From the IMG/VR virus record IMGVR_UViG_3300021142_000042, positions 1 to 51,905 of that record: 51,905 bases of DNA. One strand, written 5' to 3'. Positions 43,181 to 50,173 of this stretch are shown one piece after another; the stretch's first letter is position 1, and each line of letters opens with the position of its first letter. The position numbers and the translations under genes were made by a program. The DNA comes from a virus. The notes beneath the pieces were generated by a model. It was not told where the DNA came from and made no database searches. It was given only the letters and a program-made list of their open reading frames with translations.

Positions 43181-44479
43181 TTGGCCAGAACGATTCCGCT
43201 CCCATCCGGCACAGGCAATGGCAACGGTTCCCCGTGGGGGCCGCGATCCTCGGACACCGGGACGCCGCTTTCTGGCGTTGCTCAGGCGTCGACGTTGACG
43301 ATCACCGGCACGCCGCAGCCGGACGTCGCGAAGGTCGAGTACAGCACGCTTGTTTGCGCGCCCGGTCCTCTCGGCGGCGACGTTGCGACCTTGACCGGCA
43401 GTTCCGCGTGGACCGCCACATCGGTTGCCGCTGTCGCCGATGTTTGGGACGCGCCTGTCGGCACGGCCACGGGCGGCGATACCTGCGATCTGACCATCGG
43501 CGCCACGACCTACTCCGCGCCGGCCGTCAATGGCGACGACGCGTCCACGGCTGCCGCTGTGGCGCTGGCGGCTGCGGCGGATGCTGACTACTTGGTGACG
43601 GCGGTGGGCACGAGCGTGCATTGCGTGCAGAAGTTTCCCGGCACCGCACCGAAGGTCATTTCCGCAGGCGTGACCGGGGCTGGCGGAACAACGTTCGGGC
43701 CTGCCGTCAACACGACGCCGGGTGTTCCGCAGTCCACGCAGCAGGAAATGGTGGACCTGCTGATCGCCGCGGCGGCTGGCGATACGCTCTGGACGTTCAC
43801 GGACGGTGGCGCCGGCGTCATCCACGGCGCGCATCAGGTCGCAGGTGTTACGGCTGATGCTGTCACGTCAGGCTACGTGCCGAACGACGGGGCGGGAACG
43901 TTCGTGACCGCCGTGCATCAGCCGGGGATCGCGGCGAACACTGCGCGCGTGCAGGACAACCTGGGGCACCTGTACCCGTACACGGTCCAAGGCGGCGACA
44001 CGAACGACGACATTGCCACGGGTCTCGCTGCGGCAATCAACGGCAACGACGGCTACAGCGCGTCCGCGTTGGGGCATGTCGTTTCCGTGCAGAACGCTGT
44101 CGGTGTCGCGTTCAGTTTCACAGACGCGTCCGTGAACGTCACCACGCCTGGAACTGTCATCACGTACGCCTTGGTTGCCGCTGGGTCGACCATCGTTGCG
44201 GCGGGCAGCCCGTTTCTCCTCCAAGCGTCGCGCGTGCAGTTTGGCGGCTTGTGGTGCGATTTGCTGGCAGGCACGGGTTGCACCGTCGTCCCGTGGTTCT
44301 GGAGCGGTCCCGCCAACGTGTTCGCAGCGCAGGCGCCGATCGTCATCACGGCGAACAAGTTTATCCCGCTGGACCTGTCTGCGGTCGACGGGCTGTTCAT
44401 TGAGCAGAAGACGTTTGTGGGCGGTGGCGTCGTCAAAGTGACGGCAACCGGCGCTCCTCTTGGTCCGGGCGGGATGTAA
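43181..44479 (+). CDS. Modular fibre-like virion protein (TTG start)
   Basis: 432-aa protein starting with TTG after a strong AAAGGAAGG site. After a Gly/Ser-rich N-terminus it shows repeated beta modules, each with a gated pattern of GD/NT...IA...GLAAAI..GY...VVSVQN..GVAFSFTD; one is shared with the 823-aa protein at 31504-33975. The modules look like phage adhesin domains. Last 30 residues are Gly/Val-rich. Probably part of a tail fibre or collar appendage. Confidence 0.65.
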   Translation: MARTIPLPSGTGNGNGSPWGPRSSDTGTPLSGVAQASTLTITGTPQPDVAKVEYSTLVCAPGPLGGDVATLTGSSAWTATSVAAVADVWDAPVGTATGGDTCDLTIGATTYSAPAVNGDDASTAAAVALAAAADADYLVTAVGTSVHCVQKFPGTAPKVISAGVTGAGGTTFGPAVNTTPGVPQSTQQEMVDLLIAAAAGDTLWTFTDGGAGVIHGAHQVAGVTADAVTSGYVPNDGAGTFVTAVHQPGIAANTARVQDNLGHLYPYTVQGGDTNDDIATGLAAAINGNDGYSASALGHVVSVQNAVGVAFSFTDASVNVTTPGTVITYALVAAGSTIVAAGSPFLLQASRVQFGGLWCDLLAGTGCTVVPWFWSGPANVFAAQAPIVITANKFIPLDLSAVDGLFIEQKTFVGGGVVKVTATGAPLGPGGM

Positions 44480-44481
44480 CC

Positions 44482-44835
44482 ATGTCGACACTCTCAGCGA
44501 AAGCACGCGAGAAACTGCGTCCGTCTGACTTCGTGTTTCCCAAGACGCGGCAGTACCCGATTCCCGACGAAAATCACGCTCGGAACGCCCTTGCGCGGGT
44601 TGCGCAGTACGGCACGGCGGCGGAGAAGGCTGCGGTGCAAGCGGCGGTGCGGCGCAAGTTCCCGAAGATCGGCGCGCTGGCGGAGGCGGCTGCCAAGAAA
44701 CTGCACGCTGAGCCCAAGGGCGAACGCGACAAGGGCGGAGAGAAGCACGAGTCGGCTGCGGAAAAGCGGCGCGAGATGCTGTCGATGGCCGCCAAGCGCA
44801 AGTTGCACGCCATGCGGGCGCGCGGCGAGGGATAG
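44482..44835 (+). CDS. Small basic protein, DUF6582-like
   Basis: 117-aa basic protein. The pattern ...FVFPKTRQYPIPDENHARNALARVAQYG...AVRRKFPKIG is that of the DUF6582 family found in many phages, function unknown. Tail rich in Lys/Ala/Glu. It follows the fibre gene by two bases. Confidence 0.7.
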   Translation: MSTLSAKAREKLRPSDFVFPKTRQYPIPDENHARNALARVAQYGTAAEKAAVQAAVRRKFPKIGALAEAAAKKLHAEPKGERDKGGEKHESAAEKRREMLSMAAKRKLHAMRARGEG

Positions 44836-44837
44836 CC

Positions 44838-44954
44838 GTGGATCACTGCCTTCTCGCGGACAAGAAATGCCCGCTCGGTCTTGACAACTTCCTCGCCCAA
44901 CTGGCAGATAACCACGACACGGCCGCGTATCTGCTCGGCCAACGCGACGCCTAG
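44838..44954 (+). CDS. Possible 38-aa protein
   Basis: GTG start two bases after the previous stop; the peptide begins VDHCLLADKKCPLGLDNFLAQ. It fills the gap between two tightly packed genes, which is the only evidence for it. Confidence 0.45.
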   Translation: MDHCLLADKKCPLGLDNFLAQLADNHDTAAYLLGQRDA

Positions 44955-44962
44955 AGGACACG

Positions 44963-45337
44963 ATGACGCCACCGCTTTCTCACCGATCCAAACTGCTTCA
45001 TGACATCCGCAACCTGAGCGGAATCGACCTGACCAAGATGAAGGTGCAGGCGATGATCACGATCAGTGGCGTCCTGTTTTCGGCAGTCGGAACCGGCGCC
45101 GTGTTGTCCTGGCAGGCCGGAAGTCGCTGGACGACGTTCGAGCTTGCGCAGACGGAGCGCGACAAGAAGATCGCCATCGCCATCGGCAAAGTCCAGAGCC
45201 ACGACGGCGCACTTGTCGAGTTGAAAGTGCGGCAAGATGGCTTCGACAAGTACTGCTGCGCTGGAGCTTCCGCGCACACTGTCGGTCTGTTCGATGTGAT
45301 GACGCTGGCGACGATTCCGCCACAGAGGACCAAATGA
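44963..45337 (+). CDS. Inner-membrane spanin-like or holin-like protein
   Basis: 124-aa protein with a single transmembrane segment at about 32-52 (MITISGVLFSAVGTGAVLSW) and a polar, charged C-terminal domain. It overlaps the next gene, a small lipoprotein, by ATGA. A single-TM protein with an overlapping lipoprotein directly before the lysozyme is the layout of an i-spanin/o-spanin pair, which fuses the membranes of Gram-negative hosts in the last lysis step. A holin is the alternative. Confidence 0.55.
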   Translation: MTPPLSHRSKLLHDIRNLSGIDLTKMKVQAMITISGVLFSAVGTGAVLSWQAGSRWTTFELAQTERDKKIAIAIGKVQSHDGALVELKVRQDGFDKYCCAGASAHTVGLFDVMTLATIPPQRTK

Positions 45338-45513
45338 AACTCATTCCCATCCTGTTCCTGATGTTTACCGCGCTCGCTCTGGCCTCATGCGGCAAGCCCG
45401 TCCTGAACGCTGCTGCTGCCGGCATTGAAGGTCTGCCCGTTGACGCGACGCCGTGCGTGCTGCCTGCGATTGTGACCGCGGAGGACGCGACGCCGATTTG
45501 TGATGCGCGATGA
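45334..45513 (+). CDS. Lipoprotein, probable o-spanin
   Basis: 59-aa protein with a lipoprotein signal: charged start, hydrophobic LIPILFLMFTALAL, then ASC lipobox. The mature part is short, as in Rz1-like outer-membrane spanins, but not very Pro-rich. It overlaps the upstream membrane protein and the lysozyme gene by ATGA at both ends. Confidence 0.6.
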   Translation: MKLIPILFLMFTALALASCGKPVLNAAAAGIEGLPVDATPCVLPAIVTAEDATPICDAR

Positions 45514-46166
45514 TCAACGGACTAGACTTGAGCCACTGGAACGGCGACGTGGATTGGCCGTCAATCGCTGGCGCCGGCATCCGCTTTGCTTGGGCGAAAG
45601 CCAGCCAAGGACAGGCTAACCGTGACGAACGCTGGACGGCTGGGCGGCGCAAGGCGGCATTGGCTGCGGGCGTGCGGATCGGCGCGTACCACTTCGCCGA
45701 CCTGTCGCAGACGCCAGAGGCAAACGCCCAGAACTTCGCAGACGCCATCGACGCGCTTGACGTTGGCGGTCTCATCCCTGCGCTGGACGTGGAAAGCGGC
45801 GGACTGCCCGAACACATGACAGCCGACGAGATCATGGCGTGGTGCGCGCGTTTCGCTGCGGCATTTCGCGCCGTCATCGATACGCCGCTTGTCCTGTACA
45901 CGGACCACGGCACGCTGATCAACCGCATGGACGGCGGGCGGTCGGAACTGCTTGCAGCGTACCCGTTCCTCTGGATTGCGCGGTACACGAACGCGGCAGA
46001 CCCCGGCGAGTGCGGCGCTTGGGACAAGTGGACGGCGTGGCAGTGGACGCAGGGCGGCAAGGTTGCTGGCATCGTCGGCAACGTGGACTTGAACCGGATC
46101 GCGACGGAAGATGACCTGAACGCTTTGACGATCCATGACCCGCAGTTGGCGCAACCGGGCGTCTGA
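45510..46166 (+). CDS. Endolysin, glycosyl hydrolase family 25 lysozyme
   Basis: 218-aa muramidase that cleaves the MurNAc-GlcNAc bond of peptidoglycan to release progeny. GH25 hallmarks: GLDLSHWNGDVDW at the N-terminus (Asp6), KAS (30-32), GAYHF (58-62), the acidic pair ALDVE (91-95), PLVLYT, WIARY, WQW and VDLNR. No signal peptide and no cell-wall binding domain, so it needs a holin or similar for release. Start overlaps the lipoprotein stop by ATGA. Confidence 0.92.
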   Translation: MINGLDLSHWNGDVDWPSIAGAGIRFAWAKASQGQANRDERWTAGRRKAALAAGVRIGAYHFADLSQTPEANAQNFADAIDALDVGGLIPALDVESGGLPEHMTADEIMAWCARFAAAFRAVIDTPLVLYTDHGTLINRMDGGRSELLAAYPFLWIARYTNAADPGECGAWDKWTAWQWTQGGKVAGIVGNVDLNRIATEDDLNALTIHDPQLAQPGV

Positions 46167-46180
46167 CTGCTAGACCTACC

Positions 46181-46199
46181 GAACGGCGTTGACCCGTTC
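46181..46199 (+). terminator. Hairpin after lysozyme
   Basis: GAACGG (46181-46186) and CCGTTC (46194-46199), 7-nt loop, followed by TATT. Weak intrinsic terminator or RNA processing structure ahead of the tRNA-like gene. Confidence 0.35.
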
Positions 46200-46274
46200 T
46201 ATTGCGCGCGGCACAATCACCAAGGGCTTTGGTGCAGGTTGTACGCCTTGACCAGATAGCCTATGCTTTCAATG

Positions 46275-46355
46275 GGCGCGTTGGGGGAGAGGTCCATCCC
46301 AATTCAGTCGCAAGGCTGGAGAAACAACCCGAAGGTTCGAATCCTTCACGCGCCC
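46275..46355 (+). tRNA. tRNA-Cys-like gene (GCA), degenerate anticodon arm
   Basis: 81-nt cloverleaf candidate. Acceptor GGCGCGT (46275-46281) pairs with ACGCGCC (46348-46354), the same arms as Escherichia coli tRNA-Cys. D arm GGGG/TCCC has A14 and GG. T arm GAAGG-TTCGAAT-CCTTC (46331-46347) is canonical. The anticodon stem TTCAG/CTGGA closes an 8-nt loop TCGCAAGG containing GCA but with C33 instead of U33, and the variable loop is 10 nt. It may be a pseudo- or specialised tRNA. No CCA is encoded. Confidence 0.55.
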
Positions 46356-46423
46356 CCGTCCGAACACCGATGGAGAAACGACCGCTCTGTGTGGATCGCC
46401 AAACGGACCGGGCAATCCTGCTT

Positions 46424-46461
46424 GATGTGGAACCAACCGAGCAATGCGCTCGGTCCACATC
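46424..46461 (+). terminator. Two-tier hairpin downstream of the tRNA-like gene
   Basis: GATGTGG (46424-46430) pairs with CCACATC (46455-46461), enclosing ACCGAGC-5-GCTCGGT; a small 5'-side bulge separates the two stems. It lacks a T-run, so it is a strong RNA structure rather than a proven terminator; it may bound the tRNA transcript. Confidence 0.45.
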
Positions 46462-46485
46462 GGCAGAACAAACGAATGAGGCGAC

Positions 46486-46545
46486 ATGAAACAAGGAATG
46501 CGCCGCAGGATGTTTCAAGCCTTCACCGGGCCGCCGCATGAGTAG
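46486..46545 (+). CDS. Possible 19-aa peptide
   Basis: MKQGMRRRMFQAFTGPPHE, after GAGG, overlapping the next start by 8 bp. May be a leader peptide coupling translation of the next gene. Weak call. Confidence 0.3.
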   Translation: MKQGMRRRMFQAFTGPPHE

Positions 46546-46795
46546 CCCCGCCCGCAACATGAAACGCGCCGTGGCAAGGCGTGCGCAAGCCCGTATCATC
46601 GGCCGCGCATGGTCAAGCACAGGTCGCTGGTACGTCTGCGCGTGGGGTTGCGGCCATCGCCAGCACTTGCACGAGGACGCGGAGTGGCTTGGCTACGGGC
46701 ACGAACGCTGCGCGCTGCGTCCGCCGCAAGCGTGGAATCACCTGAACCGCGAGGGCCTGGAATTGCCCGCGCCCGCAGTCCAAGGCGACGCCTGA
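46538..46795 (+). CDS. Small basic Cys/His protein
   Basis: 85-aa protein with a basic N-terminus (MKRAVARRAQARIIGRAW) and CAWGCGHRQHLHED, a likely zinc site. The ATG at 46538 overlaps the small upstream frame; an internal ATG at 46559 is possible. Possibly nucleic-acid binding. Confidence 0.5.
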   Translation: MSSPARNMKRAVARRAQARIIGRAWSSTGRWYVCAWGCGHRQHLHEDAEWLGYGHERCALRPPQAWNHLNREGLELPAPAVQGDA

Positions 46796-46896
46796 CCGCA
46801 TCGCGGGCTTTGCTGTTTTCGCACCTTGCCTAACCATGCTGGCAGCGGTACATTCTGCCAACCGCCCGCGTCGTTTGGCGCGGGGAATGAGGCGCA

Positions 46897-47073
46897 ATGT
46901 CACTCGACAAAGCCATCGCCAGCGGACACGAGAAGCGGCATCCGTATCGCGGCTCCAAGCGTTTCGACAAGTCCTGCCGCAACCACGGCGGCTGTCCTGC
47001 CTGCGAAGGCACACGGCTGCGGTACGTGCGCCAGAATCGCCAAGCACTCAAGGACTCCCAATGCGCCACCTGA
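46897..47073 (+). CDS. Small zinc-ribbon-like protein of a widespread phage type
   Basis: 58-aa protein beginning MSLDKAIASGHEKRHPYRGS. The motif K-R-x-PY-x-GS...FDKSC(R/..)..GGCPAC occurs in many unrelated phages as a conserved small protein of unknown function; the Cys trio (C27, CPAC) suggests a metal site. It follows GAATGAGG and overlaps the next gene. Confidence 0.7.
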   Translation: MSLDKAIASGHEKRHPYRGSKRFDKSCRNHGGCPACEGTRLRYVRQNRQALKDSQCAT

Positions 47074-47300
47074 CCGCCATCGCCTTGATTCTGCTCGCAG
47101 GCTGTGCCACCTGCGGCACCTTCCGCGAAGCCACGCCGACCGGATACCAGCTCGCGGAACTTTGCTTCACGGACCATGCGGCGCTGAAAGCCGCTGTCGC
47201 CACTGGCCATCTGGACACGTCCAAAGTCTCGACCCATTCCGTCTGCGCCAAGTCCGCGCAGCCGTTCCCAGAGGGCGCTACCTGCCCGCAAGCCAAGTAG
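47061..47300 (+). CDS. Lipoprotein
   Basis: 79-aa protein with a lipoprotein signal MRHLTAIALILLAGC (lipobox LAGC). The mature part has further Cys residues (CATC, LCFTD, VCAKS). The start at 47061 follows AAGGA inside the previous gene. It may be a lysis accessory, superinfection exclusion or envelope protein. Confidence 0.65.
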   Translation: MRHLTAIALILLAGCATCGTFREATPTGYQLAELCFTDHAALKAAVATGHLDTSKVSTHSVCAKSAQPFPEGATCPQAK

Positions 47301-47307
47301 GAGCCAC

Positions 47308-47661
47308 ATGAACACGCTGAAACTTCTCTCCCTCGCGCTCAAGGCCGAGGGTTCTACGCACCCGGTACTGGCCGCTATCGCCGCCAAGATCGACGCGTTC
47401 ACCAAGACGCTGCCCACCACGCCGCCGGAAATGACGCCGACCGAGCAGACGATCGCCAGTGTGGCGGCCGAAGCGACGACGCTGGCGCTGCAATTCCTGC
47501 CCGCGGGTGGCGTGGCTGCGACAATTCTGGGCGCGGAGCCGCTGGTTGCCGCGGCCATTGTCGAGGTCGAGGACTTGTTTGCGAAGCTGACCGCGCCGGT
47601 GACGGGCACGCTGACCGGCACTTTCGGCCCGGACGGTCTGCCGCTTGACCCGACCGCTTGA
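47308..47661 (+). CDS. Unknown protein
   Basis: 117-aa protein with Ala/Val/Leu-rich helices (TIASVAAEATTLALQFLPAG, AATILGAEPLVAAAIV) and a Gly/Pro-rich tail. It has a strong site (AGGAG). Mildly hydrophobic; a membrane role is possible. Confidence 0.6.
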   Translation: MNTLKLLSLALKAEGSTHPVLAAIAAKIDAFTKTLPTTPPEMTPTEQTIASVAAEATTLALQFLPAGGVAATILGAEPLVAAAIVEVEDLFAKLTAPVTGTLTGTFGPDGLPLDPTA

Positions 47662-47673
47662 AAGGAACTGGCC

Positions 47674-47910
47674 ATGCCCGACACCCCGCCGATTGTGCAG
47701 TTGAAGATTCCGCCAGACACGTCACTGCCCGCGCAGTTGAAGGCGATCGGGCTGGGGCTGCTGTCGAAGCGGCTGGCGACAATCAGCCTCGCGGGCTGTG
47801 TGACCACGTTTGCCAGGCTGAGCGATCACCAACTGGCGGCGATCACGGGTATGGCGTGCGTCGCGATGATCTGCTGGACGTGGGAGAAAGTCGCCACGGC
47901 GCCGAAGTAG
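47674..47910 (+). CDS. Small membrane protein, possible holin
   Basis: 78-aa protein. Hydrophobic stretches at about 24-44 and 53-72 (LAAITGMACVAMICWTW) with a basic C-terminus could be two membrane helices, holin-like. No family recognised; it is last in the rightward block. Confidence 0.5.
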   Translation: MPDTPPIVQLKIPPDTSLPAQLKAIGLGLLSKRLATISLAGCVTTFARLSDHQLAAITGMACVAMICWTWEKVATAPK

Positions 47911-47942
47911 ACCCCGTTCGCGGAAGCGGCGGATTGGCGGCT

Positions 47943-47991
47943 GCTGCGGTGGAAGGTCAGGCTCTAGGGCTTGGCCAGAGTACACCGCAGC
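47943..47991. terminator. Inverted repeat between the convergent blocks
   Basis: GCTGCGGTG (47943-47951) and CACCGCAGC (47983-47991); extending outward gives 14 bp with one mismatch. The loop is 31 nt. It lies exactly between the ends of the rightward and leftward blocks, so it is a likely bidirectional terminator. Confidence 0.6.
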
Positions 47992-48027
47992 GGCCGTTTC
48001 CTTTGGAGCGTTGGCCGTACAGCGAGC

Positions 48028-48438
48028 CTACAGGTCCGCGTCGGCTGAATTGAACAGCGGATCGTACTCGGCGCGGCCAAGCAGGCGCTCAAGCGCGTTG
48101 GTTGCAGAGTCGCGGTCCGGGAAGCCAACGCACTGAACGATGATGCGCCCGCGAGTTGAGTTGATACGCGCCTCTGCTGTGCATTCGTCGGCAAACTCAT
48201 GTCCGCCAAGCACGATCGACAGCGACGTGAAAAGCCGACGGCACTTGTCGTTGACCGCGTTCAGCGGTCTCCGCTTGTCCACGCCGAGAGCGATAGCCAT
48301 CCGCTGCGGCAGCGTGAAGCACTTGGAGTATTGCGCTTGGCAGTGATCGAGTTGTGGCCAAACATCGCCGGTCTGGTTGCACGCCTCTGCCATCGCCGCC
48401 TCGTACCGCTGCCACTCGCTGTAAGTCATCGTCAACAT
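48028..48438 (-). CDS. Unknown protein
   Basis: 136-aa soluble protein, last gene of the leftward block. It begins MLTMTYSEWQRYEAAMAEACNQ; the start at 48438 follows GAGGGGG. No family recognised. Confidence 0.65.
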   Translation of the reverse strand: MLTMTYSEWQRYEAAMAEACNQTGDVWPQLDHCQAQYSKCFTLPQRMAIALGVDKRRPLNAVNDKCRRLFTSLSIVLGGHEFADECTAEARINSTRGRIIVQCVGFPDRDSATNALERLLGRAEYDPLFNSADADL

Positions 48439-48462
48439 CGCTTTCCCCCTCGCCCGCAGGCT

Positions 48463-48479
48463 GCGCCGTGGCGCTAGAA
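48463..48479. repeat. 17-bp repeat (copy 1), hairpin at stop codon
   Basis: GCGCCGTGGCGCTAGAA, also at 49571-49587. Each copy embraces the TAG stop of the gene before it in leftward order and can form a GCGCC/GGCGC hairpin. Confidence 0.55.
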
Positions 48480-48713
48480 TCCATCAAACTCGGGCAAGTA
48501 GCCTTGCTTGTCCCGCTCATCGCCAACGCCGTCATCTTGGACGCATTGCCAGCAACGCTCCGTGCCACGGCAGCCGCACTCGTCATAGGCGTAGTCGTCT
48601 GCATCCGCGCGAGCCTCACAGCTGCATCCCTTGCACGCGGACGGGCGCGCAAGTCCGAAGTCATCGGCGGCACTGCACATGCAGGTCAGTCCGCAGTCTT
48701 GGCATTCGTGCAT
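48474..48713 (-). CDS. Cys-rich small protein
   Basis: 79-aa protein with at least ten Cys (CQDCGLTCMC, CKGCSC, CGC, CWQC), probably binding two or more metal ions. It starts at 48713 after GAGGA. Function unknown. Confidence 0.65.
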   Translation of the reverse strand: MHECQDCGLTCMCSAADDFGLARPSACKGCSCEARADADDYAYDECGCRGTERCWQCVQDDGVGDERDKQGYLPEFDGF

Positions 48714-48723
48714 CGTGTCCTCC

Positions 48724-48918
48724 TCAAAACGGCACGATGGCCGTGTTGTGACAGTGCCAGCGAAACGAACGCCGAAACGCTTTCTGCGGCGGTCGCTGGT
48801 ACGGTCCTGCGTCGTCGATCCAGCGAATCCAGCGCGGCAGTCTGCGAAGGCGCAACCTGTCGTTGTAGTCGATCGGCGTCACGAAGTAGCGTTCGCTTGT
48901 CCGTCCGTCAAGGTGCAT
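48724..48918 (-). CDS. Unknown small basic protein
   Basis: 64-aa protein, Arg/Trp-rich (LRLRRLPRWIRWIDDAG). The start at 48918 follows GGAG. May bind nucleic acid. Overlaps the preceding lipoprotein gene by 11 bp. Confidence 0.6.
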   Translation of the reverse strand: MHLDGRTSERYFVTPIDYNDRLRLRRLPRWIRWIDDAGPYQRPPQKAFRRSFRWHCHNTAIVPF

Positions 48919-49111
48919 GGTCTGGCTCCGTCGCGCGATTGGCAAACGCTGCTGCGATACACGCCTTGAAGCATTCGGGATCGACATCCTCGGTCGTCCC
49001 GTGGCTGGAGTCGCAGGCAAGGTCGCATCCGTGGATCGCGATCTCCCGATGGGATCTACACCCCGCCAACAGGACTACCGTCGCGATTGCCGTTTTCGTG
49101 CTGAGTTTCAT
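48908..49111 (-). CDS. Lipoprotein
   Basis: 67-aa protein with signal MKLSTKTAIATVVLLAGC (lipobox LAGC) and four more Cys in the mature part (HGCDLACDSS, CFKAC). ATGA overlap with the upstream gene. A surface lipoprotein expressed from the early block may act in superinfection exclusion; this is inference. Confidence 0.65.
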   Translation of the reverse strand: MKLSTKTAIATVVLLAGCRSHREIAIHGCDLACDSSHGTTEDVDPECFKACIAAAFANRATEPDHAP

Positions 49112-49320
49112 GGTTTCACCTTGCACGTCGAGCAGTAGTCACGGCGCGTGCCATCATCGGCGATGCGACCTGTCCAACTCGGAGGCGGCTTCTTGTTCAG
49201 AAACCATGCGGGCGGACGATTGCCAGCGAGCGGGATCGGCAACTCTCGGTTGCACAAGTCGCAGATGATACGCGGCGACGTGTTCTGTCCCCATCCTTGA
49301 ATGCCTGCTCTGTAGCTCAC
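49108..49320 (-). CDS. Small zinc-ribbon-like protein
   Basis: 70-aa protein with CDLC near the N-terminus and CSTC near the C-terminus, typical of a zinc ribbon. The GTG start at 49320 overlaps the upstream stop by GTGA; an ATG at 49344 would overlap more. Confidence 0.6.
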   Translation of the reverse strand: MSYRAGIQGWGQNTSPRIICDLCNRELPIPLAGNRPPAWFLNKKPPPSWTGRIADDGTRRDYCSTCKVKP

Positions 49321-49532
49321 GATTTCACCTCCAGTTCCGACCATCCGATCGGCTGTGTTGCGTCATCCTCGCACGGTTGCGGGATACCGAGTTCGTCCCA
49401 TCGCATCCAGCCCGTCCATCCGTCGCGGTAGCCTGTCCACGTCACGTCGTCGGGATAGTGCAGGATCACGTTGACGGAGCAGTCCGCGTTTGGCAGTGGC
49501 TGGTCTGGCGGCCATTCGTCCATGCTGTGCAT
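49317..49532 (-). CDS. Unknown small protein
   Basis: 71-aa acidic, Trp-rich protein (YRDGWTGWMRWDELG). The start at 49532 follows a perfect GGAGGTGG site. Function unknown. Confidence 0.6.
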   Translation of the reverse strand: MHSMDEWPPDQPLPNADCSVNVILHYPDDVTWTGYRDGWTGWMRWDELGIPQPCEDDATQPIGWSELEVKS

Positions 49533-49570
49533 CACTTTCCACCTCCACAACCCGCGGCATCGCAGGCATC

Positions 49571-49587
49571 GCGCCGTGGCGCTAGAA
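49571..49587. repeat. 17-bp repeat (copy 2)
   Basis: Second copy of GCGCCGTGGCGCTAGAA, containing the TAG stop of the gene at 49582-49806. Confidence 0.55.
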
Positions 49588-49806
49588 CGGCTGCGACTTC
49601 AGATCCGCGAGGCATTCCCGCAGAGTCGCAAAGTCGCGCTCGCTGTTCGTGATTCCCATGTCGCACTCAAACATCCATCCCCAGCCGTCGAAGTCGCAGA
49701 TCGTCAGGTCGCCGCGTTTGCCGCCACGTCCGTACAAGTGCCCATCCTCGCAGGTGGACCACTCGCACCACGGGAAGGCGGCGCGGACTTGTTCAAGATT
49801 GTTCAC
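49582..49806 (-). CDS. Unknown small protein
   Basis: 74-aa protein, GTG start overlapping the upstream stop (GTGA). Sequence VNNLEQVRAAFPWCEWSTC then a Trp/Gly/Asp-rich middle. An in-frame ATG at 49875 lies inside the neighbouring gene and is less likely. Confidence 0.55.
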   Translation of the reverse strand: MNNLEQVRAAFPWCEWSTCEDGHLYGRGGKRGDLTICDFDGWGWMFECDMGITNSERDFATLRECLADLKSQPF

Positions 49807-49937
49807 CACGCGAACCTCCACCAAGCGCGAGCAAGCCGCGCCCAAATCCCACCAGGCTTGCGGCACTCGCGGCAAGTCGTTTCAGGTGTCTTGCGACCGC
49901 AGCCGGCGAGGCAGTACAGGACGGGATCGGGATTCAC
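49803..49937 (-). CDS. Small Cys-rich, Trp-rich peptide
   Basis: 44-aa protein with GTG start overlapping the upstream stop. CLAGC and CREC provide a four-Cys zinc-type site; the C-terminus is Trp/Arg-rich. Overlaps on both sides (GTGA) support it. Confidence 0.55.
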   Translation of the reverse strand: MNPDPVLYCLAGCGRKTPETTCRECRKPGGIWARLARAWWRFAW

Positions 49938-50173
49938 AGCGCCTCCAACTCAGCGATCTTGCGCTGCGCCAGCGTTTGCAGATTCCGCCGCGCCTGCTCG
50001 CGGTGTGACTGGTTCGTGTGCGGTGCCCAAAGCCAGTCGATCCCGCTGGCAACCGCGTCGTGTCCGACCTGTTCAAGCCAGCGTTGCGCGTCCCAAATGT
50101 ACAGCGTGCCGTTGGCGGATTGCTTGGCGAGTCGCTTCCAGATCGCCATCGCGGTTTTCGTGCTGGTTTTCAT
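49934..50173 (-). CDS. Unknown small basic protein
   Basis: 79-aa protein beginning MKTSTKTAMAIWKRLAKQSA. Basic and helical, with a Trp-rich middle and a helical tail (NLQTLAQRKIAELEAL). ATGA overlap with the upstream gene fixes the start. Confidence 0.6.
   Translation of the reverse strand: MKTSTKTAMAIWKRLAKQSANGTLYIWDAQRWLEQVGHDAVASGIDWLWAPHTNQSHREQARRNLQTLAQRKIAELEAL

Larger units (their letters stand above)
46167..46485. other. Noncoding segment between lysozyme and small-gene cluster
   Basis: About 320 bp holding the hairpin at 46181, the tRNA-Cys-like gene and the two-tier hairpin at 46424. Open frames across it overlap the RNA structures and lack ribosome-binding sites. Confidence 0.6.

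Noticed and set aside
46331-46357. attP site suspected from the tRNA-like 3' end
   Set aside because: The 5' acceptor strand is present as well, so it is a whole tRNA-like gene, and no integrase or excisionase gene is visible.
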